Shown: positions 51,101-63,926 of the stretch, piece after piece
Numbering within the stretch: position 1 is the first letter of the stretch
Layout: every line of letters begins with the position of its first letter
Assembly: GCA_024195265.1 (NCBI GenBank)
Contig: JAJLRJ010000001.1
Coordinates: 59,362,289-59,426,288, forward strand
DNA from: Dendrophyllia cribrosa
Lineage: Eukaryota > Cnidaria > Anthozoa > Scleractinia > Dendrophylliidae
Length of the DNA stretch: 64,000 bases
Direction of reading: 5' to 3'
Program-made: the position numbers and the translations under genes
Notes under the pieces: generated by a model
What the model was told of the DNA's origin: nothing
The model's database searches: none
Seen by the model: only the letters and a program-made list of their open reading frames with translations

Positions 51101-54100
51101 AAATCAGTTGATGGTATACTGGGCCCGTTTCTGCATTTAAAATGAAGTAAAAAAAAAAGAAATAACTGTACACGAGAAATGTTTGCAGGTACCTTGTTTT
51201 GTGTGGCCTCGATTCCAGTGAGAAAAATAATCTGCGCTACTGCTAAAGCTGCGACAAGGTTAAGATGTATGATGCTCGTCTCTGATCTCGTCAGCCTGTT
51301 AAAGTAGACATCTTATGTCTTAATTATTAATTATTAATTATGTTAACAATAAATTTAGTTGCTCATCACCCCGGATGGACCTGGATTGGAGTTACTCGTC
51401 CATCGTAAATATACTCCCTTTTACTTTTCAGGCTCTTTACGATTTCATAGAAATTTTTGGTTAAACAGTAAGAAAATAAAGGCGAACCCAAATATCTTAA
51501 CTACTCGTACTTCTATAACTTGCGAATGCACGCGCCTCTCATATCTCCCGGTCGCTAGTATTCGCAGGCTAGAACATCTAGAACATCTAGGCCTTGCACC
51601 AATTCTGATTTACTATCTTTTGCAGGCTGCTAAGCTCTGATCAGACATCCCAATTTAATCGATACCGTGTTATCATTTGCGTATATACATCTCGTAGAAG
51701 TATACGCTGCCGGATAAATTATAATAACTTACTTGAGACAGATGAGGGTCACAACTGTAAGAATCTCTCCCAGGAGCGATAAGCTGCAGCCAACGTAAGT
51801 GATGATTTCCAAGGCTTGAATGTGAGGATCACCAGGATGAACAACCTTCGAAAAAGAGGGCGTACAGTTAACTCTGTCTAAGCAGGACACTTTTGGGACA
51901 AGCTTAAGCTGTTCCCCTAGAGAGATATCCCCCGTTATAGAGAATTGCAGGCGAACAACTGAAATTCGGCGAGAACCAGCCTATAATTGATCTAAAGAGA
52001 GGCGTCCGCCTTGCAGGGGTGTTCGTCTTAAGAGAGGCGTCCGCTTTGCAGGAGTGTCCGTCTCAAGAGAGCTTACTGTAGTAAATGAAACTAATTTGTT
52101 TTGTAAATGTGCAATGCACGTGTTGCCAAGGATAAGTAACTGATTGCCACACATTATTCGAATCGACCGACTACGAGGGCGACTACCACATTATTTTCAT
52201 AGTAATTTTCCATTACTTATTATACAGGAGTTAAATAATATAATATACTCTCGATTTGGAGAATTGCCACTGACAGTAAAATATTATCGCTTTATTGTGA
52301 CAGGATATATTATTACAACTTAATCTTACATATATCACATCTTGTTAAATCCTATATAATTAATTCTAGAGATCTAGACTTGCTTGCTTAATTGTATCGT
52401 CTTTGCTTAATGAAGGTTCAAGATGCATCTGCCAAAATATGAGGACCAAAAGGCCCAAAATTCTTTTCTGTCTCCAACATTTTCAGTCCGTCCCCCTCCC
52501 CCTTAAGATGCAGTCTGCATGGATCCGTCACTGTTTTGTGTATTGTTACCAATGCGGTGTCTACTGTATATATACCTCAGTATCATCAGTAACTCTCATA
52601 AGTACAGCAAAGTGAGTTAGGTGATTGCACTGGCACACAGTACTGTTTTCATTTGACAGTTGTTCGTCCTTGTGACATCCTTCGGTAGACCAGTACCCTG
52701 TTGAATTTCGTAAGCTAAAGAAAAAAGAAATATTGATCAAGATACAATACCTAGAAATCTAGCAATCCCCACTTTTGGTCCTCTTGGAACCATTAATTGT
52801 TTTAAATATCAGGTATTTTTTTTACCAAAACTAGCTTATTATTACAGTGCAATTTAGTCCTACGTAGGAACGCTTATCTTTTTCTTGCAATTATGCCAAT
52901 TGGTATGTATAACCAAGTATAAGCATTATCCTGTCCCACCTGTTTGTGTATCGCCAAAACGCGCACACCATTTTCATCTTGTTTGAGTTGATGAACTGAA
53001 AAGAACCATTATTATTATTTTTAGCAAAAATAACGAAAATAATCAATTAATAATAATAATTATTGGCAATGGAAGTTTTGAGATTTTACAATTATTATTA
53101 TTATTATTATTGTAAACAGTTATTTTTTGCAAATTGGCCTTTTTTGCATTTTACGGGATCTAATTTGTGCTGAATTTAACGGAAGGGAATTTATTTTAGC
53201 GATCGCAGCAAGTCGAGTACAGTTATCAACTTAACTCTAACCAATAGAGTATTGTAAATGAAAATTGCATCAACATGTATGGCATTGAAAGAAAACCTTT
53301 TGTCATTTCTGAAAGGACAGAGTATAGTAATTCAAAAATATGTTTTAACTCTTGTCAATCTACCACAATAACAACAACATAACAACAACAACAACATAAA
53401 TGACAACAACATAATAACATAAAGCGTTAATTCTTGTCCTTGTGGAAATCTCAGTGCGATTTGTAAAATAACAAAACGCAGAAAATCGTTAAAGTTAAAA
53501 CCCGCAAAATCGAGTAGAAGATTATATTGTCATCAGCCGGCATTCTTTAGGCCTTCAGTAAAGTAAGGTTTTTGTTCGCAGTGCTAAAAAAACATATCAT
53601 TTGTGTCTAAGCAACCTGCTTATTAATAATAAGAAGTGAGGAATATTTGTAATTCGGGTGGTCAAAGTGATTGAGGAGCTGTTGGGTCATTTTCTTTCCC
53701 TTATAAAATAAATGACGCATTAGCGATTGTCTGCGCGCAACTTTTCTGCATTAGATGCATGATTTTGAGGTTCCGCAATGGCCGAATAAATTCATATTTG
53801 CTGAGATTTTCATTAATCTGGCCTGAACACCTTATTTGGACTGAATATTACGCACATATCCTGATTTTGGTGTTGTAGCGATTGCTTATAAGTATTAGTC
53901 GCTTGTCAGGACTTAAACTATATATCGTTATTTGCTCAGAGAGTTTTGACTGCAATTCCTTTTACCTATATATACACGTACCTGGGTATGTTCCAGTCGA
54001 ATGGTCACGTTACTATTGTATGACTCGTTCGCAGGACGAAACACGGACCCAGATATGATCCTACTGTTCAAATAGTGTGGTGTCCGCTGACTTAAATTAC

Positions 54101-57100
54101 TGCCGCTACGAATAAAACATGAACTAATAACTTAAACCATTTTTAGTTTAATGTGGCTGAACACAGTCTCACTGTACCTATGCGTCATTCACTGTCATTT
54201 TAAAACTACTAACGTCTGGGCTCCCAAAATTGGCGAGGCATACGATTAAGCAACAAGCTATATATTTTGATATTTTTGTTAAGCTTTTAGGGTGTTTCCA
54301 TGGCAACACGGTGGATTGTAAATCAGCCTGAAATATTTGGTTTCGTTTACTTTCAGAAAATCTAGTCGTTAGATTTTGTCCATCATTTGTCTCTAGTAAA
54401 CTCGTAAAAATATTCTCATGTTAACACTGGTCTCATGCAATTTTGACAGAGGAATCTTCCGTAATTTGTGGTTTAAAATGTTTGCGTTTTGTAAAAATCT
54501 CCTTTGTTAGATTTCAAATTTCTGATGGCAGGTGAGTTCGGCATATTCGGAACTATTATTGTGCCAAATTTTGTGAAATTCTAACGAGTGGTTCCGTAGA
54601 GATCAGCACGTTTCCGAGGAAAGTCGCTAAAATATCCAGTCACAATTTTTTTAGTCAACTGCGCATGAGTTGCATTTGACTGGGTTCTCGATACAAAGAC
54701 AAAAACGACCAAAAAGGCAGTGTATTACTTCAATGGTTCTATAAATTATCTATTGATTCAACAAACATTTTTACGAACAACAAATTGTTTGATTTTAAGA
54801 CGAAAAACAACACTTTCGCAATCCACGCTGAGCAAAATTAAATGATCACTGAATAGGCGCCACGTTTGTTTTTCTCAAAACTCTGCACGTGCTGACTCAC
54901 GTAAGCAGCTGAAATTGAAGAGCGCGTGTAAACTGTGTTCAGCCACCTGAATGAAAATATTTATTTGGGGAATAAATTAATCAAAGTATTGCCGTGGATA
55001 ACACAAACGTTTTTCGAATTTGATATGTTTTAATACGTTTCTTGGCCTGGTTTCAAACTTTAGATGCAAAATACTCAAAATCGTAACAGAAAGTCGTGTT
55101 ACGACCGCCCTCGCTATGCATGACTGGTACATTTGAGCAATTGAAAGGTGTCCGTGATAGCGGAGTAATTTCAACAAATCTTTTTGGTCGCGATTTTTAA
55201 TCCTGTCTTTATAAAGACTATGTCTTGTCAGCTGAAAAAGAAAAAGCCGCAGGAAAATTTCCCAGAAAGGATTTCCCAGAAAGGATTTAAAAATTCTTTA
55301 AATACTTAAATAATTTAATTTTAATAATTTAATAAAATCAAATTTAATTAATTAGTAATACATTATATTTAATTATTATTAGTTATTTAATTCAATTTAA
55401 TTTAGTTTAAATAATTAAATAATTTACTTCCTTTCATGATTCCTTAAAATTTCCCAGAAAGGTTTAATTAATCTAATAAGAATGATGGTAGGCATTGTCC
55501 TACCTGTGAATTGCACTGATATTGCATTGAATCGCTTTGTCCAGGTTCTTGTAGAAAGCTGAGAAAAAGTGCGCCTTTTCTGTTTGAAGATGAGAAAACA
55601 CGAGGAGAAAATATGTTATCCGCAATATTAAGCTGACACGCAAATTAGCAGTTAAAAAAGGTCATTCGGGAAACTTCGAGGAAGCCTTAGGATGATTTCA
55701 CTTGATCTTTATTCAGTTCATGGAAGAGACGTCTAACTTTTTTCTTGTAAACGTACGGTCTTAAATTTGTTTCTTAAAAACGTTCTCAAAGTGTTTAAGC
55801 TTTAAAAGTTGACTGATAATAAGATTGTGATCATTGCCTTTAGAATTTACTTAGTGCCACTTAGTTCGTACAAACATGCAGTACTAGCACTATAGTTAAA
55901 GTACTTTAAAAAAAAAGTAATATTAAAGTAGACAGAAAGGAAAAGACCAGTTAGAAAACAGATATTTTAAGCCCAATAACCCGTGAACGCTCGTGAGTTC
56001 CCTTGCTTCCTCCATTTTAACAAAGTAAGGGATTTGAGCTTAGCGAACACTTTTTTAGTTAACTCACTATATAATTTTCTTGCAGTAAAAAGTAACTACT
56101 TAATGTGAAATTCCTTTAATTTATTAGTGGTTTATATAATACCAAAATAGAGTGATATATTTCTGTAGTGGAGTTAAAGAGTGAAAATAACAGTATGTTA
56201 CTCTATTTGTGGTTTGAATTTATTTCAACCCCAGATTTGCAGTTAAATTTAGGAGCTATAACAACCCCAAGAAGGGATTATTTTTCCAATTAGAAATTAG
56301 AAATTAAATAATGTTTTGAAAATCACTGTACAGTGATGACTAAAATGTTAAAGTTACCCGAAGAATAATACGTACTGGTTGTCGAATTCTTCAAAGTTAT
56401 TGTTATGCTATTTTGCGAATTAGCTTCTCCAGGTGTAGATACAGCGCTAGCAGAGAATAAGCTTTGCCCTCCATAGCTTGCTTTCATTTCTGAAACACAC
56501 AAACGGACGTAATGTAAAGTATTGTTAACGTAGTCTATTTTCTGCATTGAAATAGGACATGGTACCCCTCAGCTGTTCAGTAACTGGTTAATAGCTGGTA
56601 GCGATACCTATTAGCACCAATCAATACCTGCCTAAATCAATACTGTCACTTATATTGTCATGTTTGTCTGTCGAGTGTGATCGTCCGTGTTGGTGTAGCT
56701 CTGAAAAGAACTGTTTTTGTGGACATTGACCGTGAAGTTTCAACAACCTGATAGAAGATTATCTCTTGTCAGAGTCATGCGAATTATATTCTGTCAGTTG
56801 GTGGTATCAATGTATCTGGTTGTTGCTGTCATTAGTCAGTTAAACCGAGCCAGTATCCCAGCTGATATACCGTGTTTTCATGAATATGGCCAAGAGCTTG
56901 CTTCATTATCTTGAAATAGGAAGAAACGAACGCCAAAAGTGGTGCAAGGAAAGAAATGTTCATTGACTACAGAGGCAAAACAATGGCTAAAAATCTCAAA
57001 CTTTCACCAGTTCACCAGAATGACAACTTTTATTTATGATCATTGCTTGTCACGAAATCAAATTTGCATGATGAACTGCAATCCACTTCCATCCTTGTAA

Positions 57101-60100
57101 TCCTGCACCTTTTCCCCAAACTATTTGTTCTATCAAGATTGCTTTGTTGAATCGTTTTATCAAGTTTAGTTGTATATAACATTTTGGCTGGACACTGACT
57201 GCCCCTACAGCTTAAAGCCATGATGTTATTGGCCGCTAATCAGACTTAACTCAGTGATTGGTCACTTTCAATCATTGTATTGAAAAACAGTATTTACCTA
57301 TGCTTGAGTAATTCACAGCAATCACTGTTGAAGCATTAGTGATACGAGAGGCTATGCTTTTACCAAGGCTTTCAACTTCTCTGGCGATTTCAAAGGCCCG
57401 GTTGGATTGATTTACGTTTTGATCCACAAAGGAGTCGTTTAAACGTTCCAGCAAGTCACTTGTCTTGTTTCCAGCTACCTACAAGTGATATGTATATGAT
57501 GAGTGTAAGAATAATTTATGGTTGTAATTGCGTACGTTACGTTAACCCTATCCAGACTGGATTATTTCTTGTCTTTTGGAACTAGGGAACGAGAGGCACA
57601 TTCCGATGCACCGCGTTATTAACTATGACTGAAAAAAACTTAGAGGGTTAATAGTACGTTTAACAATCTACACTTTAAGATCGATCACATGATATTATGG
57701 CGTCATGTGACATTGATTATGTCTCTGAAATGCGACCACCATGGCATAAAATTTAACTGACAATCGACAACCGACAACTGGCTGCCTGGCTTCTCTTGCC
57801 TCTATGGTTATTCCAGGCAGTAAGTACTCTTTTTACTGAAATTAATTCACCTTTATTCAAAACATAAAACAATTTTTTTTACCCAAGAGTGCAAATCAAG
57901 GTTGTTGTCCCAACAATTTCAAATAATGGTCATTTTTATCATCAACTGTCAAACTTGGATTTGGAGAGGATGAAAAAATGCTACTTTTTGTATACGTCAC
58001 ACGTCAAAGACCCTTCACAAAGGGTATGGTTCTGAGCATGTGCTTTCGCACGTTCAATTAAAAAGGCTCGACTCAGCTTTTTTAGCCGTGGTGTGTATGT
58101 TTTAAAGTAAAAAACAGGGAAGACATGCTTCGACTGCTTAGTTCATACTTCACCACATTTATGAAATGTGATTAAAGTTTATACCACTGTTTTCCAAGCG
58201 ACAGCGGTTACTATAGCAACGTCAGTTTATTGCCCTTTGTTTCAACCAATGTCGTTTATCTCAAAATCTAGTCAGACACTTCATAATGAAAATTTCATAT
58301 TTTGTAGTACTCACGTATCACTAGCTGCAGACGAAGTTTCAAGAAAAAGTATCAGACGGTTTTGAAGTAAACCAAAAATCTTTTTTAGGGCACGATAGTT
58401 AAAACAGTATTAAAACATATAATTTGCATAAAGCAACATGTTTCCAAAATATGCCTTTACATATTATTTAAAAACAGCCAGCCGTTAAAATAATGGTTGT
58501 TCTTTACTTCGCAATCGCTTTTACTCCCCACGGCAAAAACAAAAACTGATTCGAGCCTCCTTAATAGCCATTATGATTTGCAAATATAAATCGTTGTTAA
58601 GTTTCCACGATATTCTTTTGTGGCTATTTATACCACATAATGTACCAAACAATTTGTCCAGATTGCGATCTCTTGGAACAGTCCAGAGCATATCCACGTT
58701 TGGAAAGACTTATCTAATCAGAGCGCGAATTTGGGGTCATGCGAAGCCTGTTTTCATGGATTTTCATTAAATTATGATTCGATCGAAATCAAGGTGAGCG
58801 ATACTCTAAAGCACGATAAGCTGCCATAATTCACAGATTTGAGTAACTGGCCGGGATTAACTGCCGCAGAAAAAGAAATATAAGGCTTTCGCCTAGAAAA
58901 GGCTGTGGTCACAAGGAGCATCACTTTGCCGCAGACGATTATTTCCTACAAAAACCGCGGTCCGTCCACCCAAATTGCGGCCCATCGCTCACACTTCGTA
59001 GAAAACAACTAGAATGTCATCTGAATGACCCTAATATTTTTTAAGCCTATAAAAAAATTTCACGAAAAAAAAGCAAACTGAACATGACCAATCGATCCAG
59101 TAAACAAGCAAAATTACATATGCATCGAAAGTAAACCGCACATTTCGCAGCTATTTCGAGCACAACGCGTTTCCAATGCTTTCTCTGTTTTTGTGTTGCT
59201 AATAGGCAGGCAAAGCAAGCTGGCAAGACTCTGAAAGAGACAAATTTAAAAGTGGAGTCCAGTCGGTAAGATTTCAAAGCTGCCAGGTTGTGGCGTCACG
59301 CTATTTTTCGCTCATTTCCAAGAGTGGAAATGCTCTGGACTGTGAGAACAACTTGATCGAAGGTAACTCTACAAATAAGCTAAACCTCTCCAAAAATGTA
59401 TTGAGCCATCTCCAACCCCCAAAAAGACCAAGGTTCATATGTTTAGGGTGGTTTATATGCACCTTATTAAAGAAACGTTATCGGGAAAAAAGCGTTTAAT
59501 TCATAAACGATGCGACACAATGGAATCCTGGAAACAAGGCAAATGAGGCTCGCTTACATCAATTTTATTGGTTTTTAAGATTTATTTCTTTCTAAAAGTT
59601 TTTCAGAGGGTGATTTAGAACATACCTTGTTATAATTGTAGTGTCCAGGTGTTAATATCTGCATGGGACTACATTGCAGTGACGTTTTTTTAGTATAACG
59701 GAAAACAGGACTTGTAAAACCAAGAGTAGGAATTGAGCGCGGACACGAAAAGATTGCTGGTTTGCACGTGACGTCACGGCGGCCATGTCGTTGGTCAAGA
59801 ACAAAAGCGTTTCTCTCCGCTGGGAACTAAACTCTATTTTCATGCAAATTCTGCGACACAAATTGTATTGTATTGACCACCAACATGGCCGCCTTGTCAC
59901 GTGGTTGCAAACCAAGAATAGGTGGACAAAGGACTTTACATTGGCGACGAAGATGGCGGTTTTGACGTGAACCTTAGCTTCGGACCGTTTGATCCTGATG
60001 TCGACCCGACATCGGTGGGCACTCGATTCAGGAAATTTCTGGACAGGTTAAGGGTACATGGTCGCAATGAATATAAAAGACAAGGCGAGGAAACGGGCGC

Positions 60101-60347
60101 TATTTTTACATTGCGCTGGGTCCAAAGTGCAGGATATTTTTGACACGCTTGAGGACACCGGGGAAAGTTTCGAAACGGCTGGAGATAAACTCCTAGAATA
60201 TTTCGAGCCCAAGAAGCATCATCTGTTTAGCATCTACCAGTTTAGACAGTTGGCCCAAGAGGAAGAAGAGTCTTACGATGACTACTGGTTAGCTCAGTTG
60301 ATAGAGCGCTAGTCTTCAGAGCGATAGGTCGCGGGTTCGAATACCGG

Positions 60348-60380
<33 letters not shown>

Positions 60381-62519
60381 TCATGAGGACGAAGGTGCTG
60401 CCTTTGCAATGACATCTGCAAAACGATTAGACCTTCACGTGGCTCGGATGACTACGTAGAAATGGCGGTCCCGTCTCCGATGGGGACGTAAAAGAACCAC
60501 TGAGGACGTAACAAAATTCTGGTTGTGACCACTCTCAGTGCCATACATTGTTCATGGGTGGGGTGGGTGAGATGAGATCAACAATGGACCGATAGCGACT
60601 GCCTGAGGCGCCTTCATAAGCTGACGTCCGATCTCATTCTCATAAGTGTATGTAAAGCGTCATGAGACATGTGATATGTGTGCTATATAAGTCTCTATTT
60701 ATTTTCTTTTACGCTATAACTACGCGGCAGTTTCGTACGAACTTCCACTGGATTGGCGTGATACCGAAATTCAAATGCAACTAATCGAAAAAGGGAAATT
60801 AAAGAGAGTACGACAGCGTTTGCTCAATAATCCTCACTCTCTGACAGAAGCTCTGGATTTCGCGAGAGCCCAGGAATCTTCGGATAGACAAGGAAAGAAA
60901 ATCGAAGCCGAGAAACAACGTTGCGGAACAAATTCGACAGAAGACGTGTACCACTTTGGACCAGTGCGACAACCAAAAAAAAAAACAAGGAGTGTTTTTA
61001 TTGTGGTGGCTCATTCCCACACGCTGGTGGGAGACGGAAATGCTCGGCCTGGGGAATGAGAAATGCCTCGCGTGTGGGAAAACGGGGCATTTTGCCAAGT
61101 ACTGCAGGAACAAAGGAACGACCCAGCAGAGTGCGATAAAGACATTACACCAGGAGGGGCCCTCGGATAGCAGCGATGCCGAATCTCTGTGTAACATACA
61201 GATGATTGGGTCTGTGGAAGGCAACCCTAAACGAACGTCGATAAGGACCGTCACAATTGAAAACAGCAAAGTAAACGTGCTGGTCGACACAATAGCCACT
61301 GTAAACTTAATGGATGAGCGCACTTATCAGCGGTTTGCAGACAAGGTCAAGCTACGGAAGTCTTCTAGCGTTATGCGCTTGTATCACACTGATGCAAACC
61401 CGTCCGACCCGCTAGAGGTGATGGGAAAATTCGACGCGGTCGTCGAATCAAGCATGCACTAAAATCGTGCCTGCAACATTCCACGTAGTTAAAGGTAACA
61501 CGAAAACTGAACCCTTGCTGGGTCGTGGTCGGGCTCGTGTTGATTGCGAATGCCATCCAAACCGATCAATCGAGTACGAACAGATTACTCGAAGAGTACA
61601 CTGAACAGTCTATCTGGTTCGGGATGATGAAAGGAGTGCAGGTAGATCTACATGTTGATCACACAGTTGTACCGGTGGGACACACAAAACTTGTAATTTA
61701 TTCTATATAGACTGTGAACGTTTTTTAGCATACCGGAAAACAGGACAGAGTAGCAGTTGAGCGCGGACATGAACAGATAGGTCGACTAAGGACTTTACAA
61801 TAATAATGTGGAATTTATCTGAAAACACAGCAATATGTTTCTGTTCCTTCCCCCCTTCCACCCCCCTTAAAAAGATACGTTCGGTCGTGTCGTTCATAGT
61901 TTACGGGTGCGTTCCTTTGGGATGATCCGGATCCGGATCACTGATCCAAGATCACACGGATCATGCTGCATCAAAGGAACCGATGAATCCTTGTCCAGAG
62001 TGGATTCGTCGGTTCCTTTGATGCTTCATGATCTGAGTGATCTTGGATCAGTGATCCGGATCCAGATCATCCCAAAGGAACGCGCCCGTGCATCTTACCT
62101 CCATTATTTGCAGAAGAAAATCACTTGTAGGATTCACAGCATTTTCAACGCCAGACTGCAGATCTTTTAGTACCGACACAACATGATCAATCTATAAAGA
62201 AGTAAACACATAAGCATGAAAAGAAAAAAAAAATAAAGATGAACATAGATGAACTTCCACAAAACGCCTTTTTCTTTACTCCAGTCACCGATTCCTACAA
62301 CGGCCTGGTTTACACTATACGATAATCGGCAAAAACGGATTGCTAGCTCCCAACATTTGTACTCCGCGAGGTTCTATGGAATAACCAAACAAGCAGTTAC
62401 TGTACCAATTTACTATATCTTCGTGCAATTTCCTACCTTTTGTGAATCGGGAAGCTTGTTGCAATCAACGTAATCGGGATAATTTGGATCACCTGTTTTG
62501 CAATACTCCTCAGGAATAT
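45124..62519 (-). CDS. Adhesion G-protein-coupled receptor, 3' part (19 exons seen)
   Basis: Exons 5' to 3' (minus strand): 62437-62519, 62099-62191, 57298-57478, 56358-56489, 55504-55558, 53982-54105, 52940-52995, 52576-52714, 51733-51845, 51193-51295, 50659-50812, 49015-49081, 48219-48285, 47626-47717, 47131-47257, 46876-46917, 45812-45943, 45364-45394, 45124-45215. All phases join without a break (about 627 codons). The order is an extracellular part, a GAIN domain ([14 protein letters not shown]), a GPS ([29 protein letters not shown]), then TM1 ([15 protein letters not shown]), TM2, TM3 ([19 protein letters not shown]), TM4, TM5, TM6 ([16 protein letters not shown]) and TM7 ([14 protein letters not shown]). 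The cytoplasmic tail ends in DQQY. The HLT cleavage triad is intact, so self-cleavage is expected. The last two small exons are less certain. The N-terminal exons lie beyond the window. Confidence 0.93.
46333..46536. repeat. Apparently perfect 204-bp palindrome without spacer
   Basis: The arms 46333-46434 and 46435-46536 are reverse complements with no mismatch that I saw and no loop; the centre is GGAGCGAATTCGCTCC. It lies in the aGPCR intron between exons 46876-46917 and 45812-45943. Confidence 0.9.
49510..49612 (+). repeat. Tandem units with TGACGTCA motifs
   Basis: TGACGTCACCTCTGCGTG, then ATGACGCCACATCTGCATAC and ATGACGTCACAC recur about 45-47 bases apart, each followed by a similar ACTGTCTGT(T/A)GATATGAC segment. 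The motif equals a cAMP-response-element core. It may be chance decay of a repeat. Confidence 0.55.
51870..52080. repeat. Decayed repeat with about 38-bp tandem units
   Basis: AAGAGAGGCGTCCGCCTTGC and AAGAGAGGCGTCCGCTTTGC occur in tandem near 51995-52055. The flanking GTCTAAGCAGGACACTTTTG resembles the GCGGACAC motifs of the 660-bp unit in the GluN1 intron. Confidence 0.5.
55290..55440. repeat. AT-rich low-complexity tract
   Basis: About 150 bases built of TTTAATTAA, AATTTAAT and similar words. No gene. It lies in the intron before aGPCR exon 55504-55558 (downstream on the minus strand). Confidence 0.7.
56810..57190 (+). repeat. Dispersed repeat, copy 3
   Basis: Contains CCAGCTGATATACCGTG, GGCCAAGAGCTTGC, GATGAACTGCAATCCACTTC and TTTAGTTGTATATAACATT in the same order as the copies in GluN1 introns. 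Confidence 0.65.
57480..59680. other. aGPCR intron, no feature seen
   Basis: AT-rich intron sequence with short chance frames only. I saw no splice-consistent exon on either strand and no clear repeat structure. Confidence 0.4.
59690..61800 (+). mobile_element. Dead gag-only LTR retroelement (Gypsy-like) in an aGPCR intron
   Basis: A left terminal repeat of about 250 bases ends near 59941 with AGGACTTTACA, followed by TTGGCGACGAAGATGG, a primer-binding-site-like start. A Gag-like frame follows ([13 protein letters not shown], then [20 protein letters not shown]), is interrupted by a SINE, and resumes ([19 protein letters not shown]). Zinc knuckles (CFYCGGSF... and [14 protein letters not shown]) and a protease-like [14 protein letters not shown] come next, in which the usual Gly of the active-site DTG is Ile. 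A shorter right copy of the terminal repeat ends at about 61800. Reverse transcriptase and integrase are missing. Frames change several times. Confidence 0.7.
60287..60715 (+). mobile_element. tRNA-derived SINE inserted in the gag region
   Basis: It begins with TTAGCTCAGTTGATAGAGCG (A-box region) and GGTCGCGGGTTCGAATACC (B-box), the arrangement of a tRNA promoter. A body of about 350 bases follows, ending near CTATTTATTTTCTTTTACG. The Gag reading stops at YDDYW, just before the SINE, and continues after it. Confidence 0.8.
61903..62089. mobile_element. Foldback (MITE) element next to an aGPCR splice donor
   Basis: Arms ACGGGTGCGTTCCTTTGGGA and TCCCAAAGGAACGCGCCCGT are near-perfect reverse complements. 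Nested palindromes (GATCCGGATCC, TGATCCAAGATCA) lie inside. No coding frame. Confidence 0.85.
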
Positions 62520-63636
62520 CTGTAATGCATTAACAAAAGGAAATAAATAATTAATGATGGTAAGCAGTTAATGTGGAACCATAACAATAATTTAAGGGTA
62601 TTCCCAAGGTTCGAGGGTGTCCTTCGAGAAAAATTTCGCACACGCGCCTGTTTCAAGAGTAATATGACAAACTGTATATCAATAGAAAGCTTAATAACTG
62701 TTATTTTCGATAATAATAATTAACCTTCGCTTTCTCGTGACGTGAGCTTGGGCTGCCTGTGGTTCAATTGAATTTATCGGGTATCGAGCAAAGACCGAAA
62801 TGCCTGCATAGTGTTATCACAAGGGATCAATCAACAAAACCGTGTCGGGCTTTATCGATGTTCTGATTGGTCAGCGAGATATCAGCGTCTAAAGTTGGAG
62901 TAGCTAAAAACATGCCAGACGTGTTGTGTAAATGGTCGCCACGGAAAAAAATATTTTAAATATCAAAATTTCCTGACGCATGTTTGTTTTTTATTATCCC
63001 AGGAATGTTTTGGCGAAATTTCACGAAAATCCTTGAAATCTACATACCCTATTAATTCAGTTGAAGAACCCTCGGTCGTTTGGCGGTTTATCGGCTCCTG
63101 GCCATTTGTAAAAAGACGTAAAAAGAAAAAGTCGCAAAAATTATATTTTTTATAAAAAAACTACATTTATTAAGCTTCCTTTTGATAAATAGTTTGTCGT
63201 ATTACTCTTAAAACTGGTGGGATTTTTTCTCGAAGGAAACCAGCGAAGGTTGGGAATACCCTTAAATGAAAGTTATTGTCGTTAAGTAACCTTTTACAGG
63301 GGCGTAGCCAGAACTTTTTTCCGTTTAAGCCCGAGATATTTTATTTGGGGTATGAAATAGGAGCGCCGAAGGCGCAAGCCTCTGGGGGGTATGGGGACAT
63401 TTTTGAAATCTAGAGGCTCGGAAATGCTATTTTGAGCATTCTCCAAGATATATTTCATCCAAAAATCGATATTGATACAGTGAAAAATGAAAGGTATTTT
63501 TAGTGCTTATACAATATGTCCGAGGTTTTGTTAACTTGATATATATCGTGGCCTTAGATCACTAAACAAAGTTTTACAAAAGCTCGACGTGTGCAGAGAG
63601 GAATATCGGCGCTAGGATGAAATCTCGCAAGGAATA
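62520..63636. other. Probable aGPCR intron, no exon identified
   Basis: No splice-consistent exon was recognised. Around 63299-63420 a repeat-like stretch (GGGGCGTAGCCAGAACTTTT) shares its start with one at about 29395 in the GluN1 gene. Confidence 0.4.
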
Positions 63637-63751
63637 GAGCGTTTTCACTCACGTGACCTTCAGTCCCGTGGAACTCAAATGACAAAGGCCATGGCATAAT
63701 TCAATAGGACATAATTCAGCCTATTGGCTGCGACGTTTTTATATAAATAAA

Positions 63752-63825
<74 letters not shown>

Positions 63826-63926
63826 GGCAGCCATGTTGGTGTTCCTAACAAAAGAAGTTAATTAAAATTCTTTTGTACGGGAACACCAATATGGCGGCTA
63901 CGACGTCAAGTGAAAACGCTCTATAG
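63637..63926. mobile_element. Foldback element containing a (CTAT)n microsatellite
   Basis: Termini TAGAGCGTTTTCACTCACGT and TCAAGTGAAAACGCTCTA are inverted copies; GCCATGTTGGTGTTCC and GGAACACCAATATGGCGGC form an inner pair. A run of CTAT repeats occupies 63747-63825. Confidence 0.75.

Noticed and set aside
60287..60365. Functional tRNA gene
   Set aside because: The A- and B-boxes are present but the cloverleaf is imperfect and the unit continues into a 350-base body, as in a SINE.
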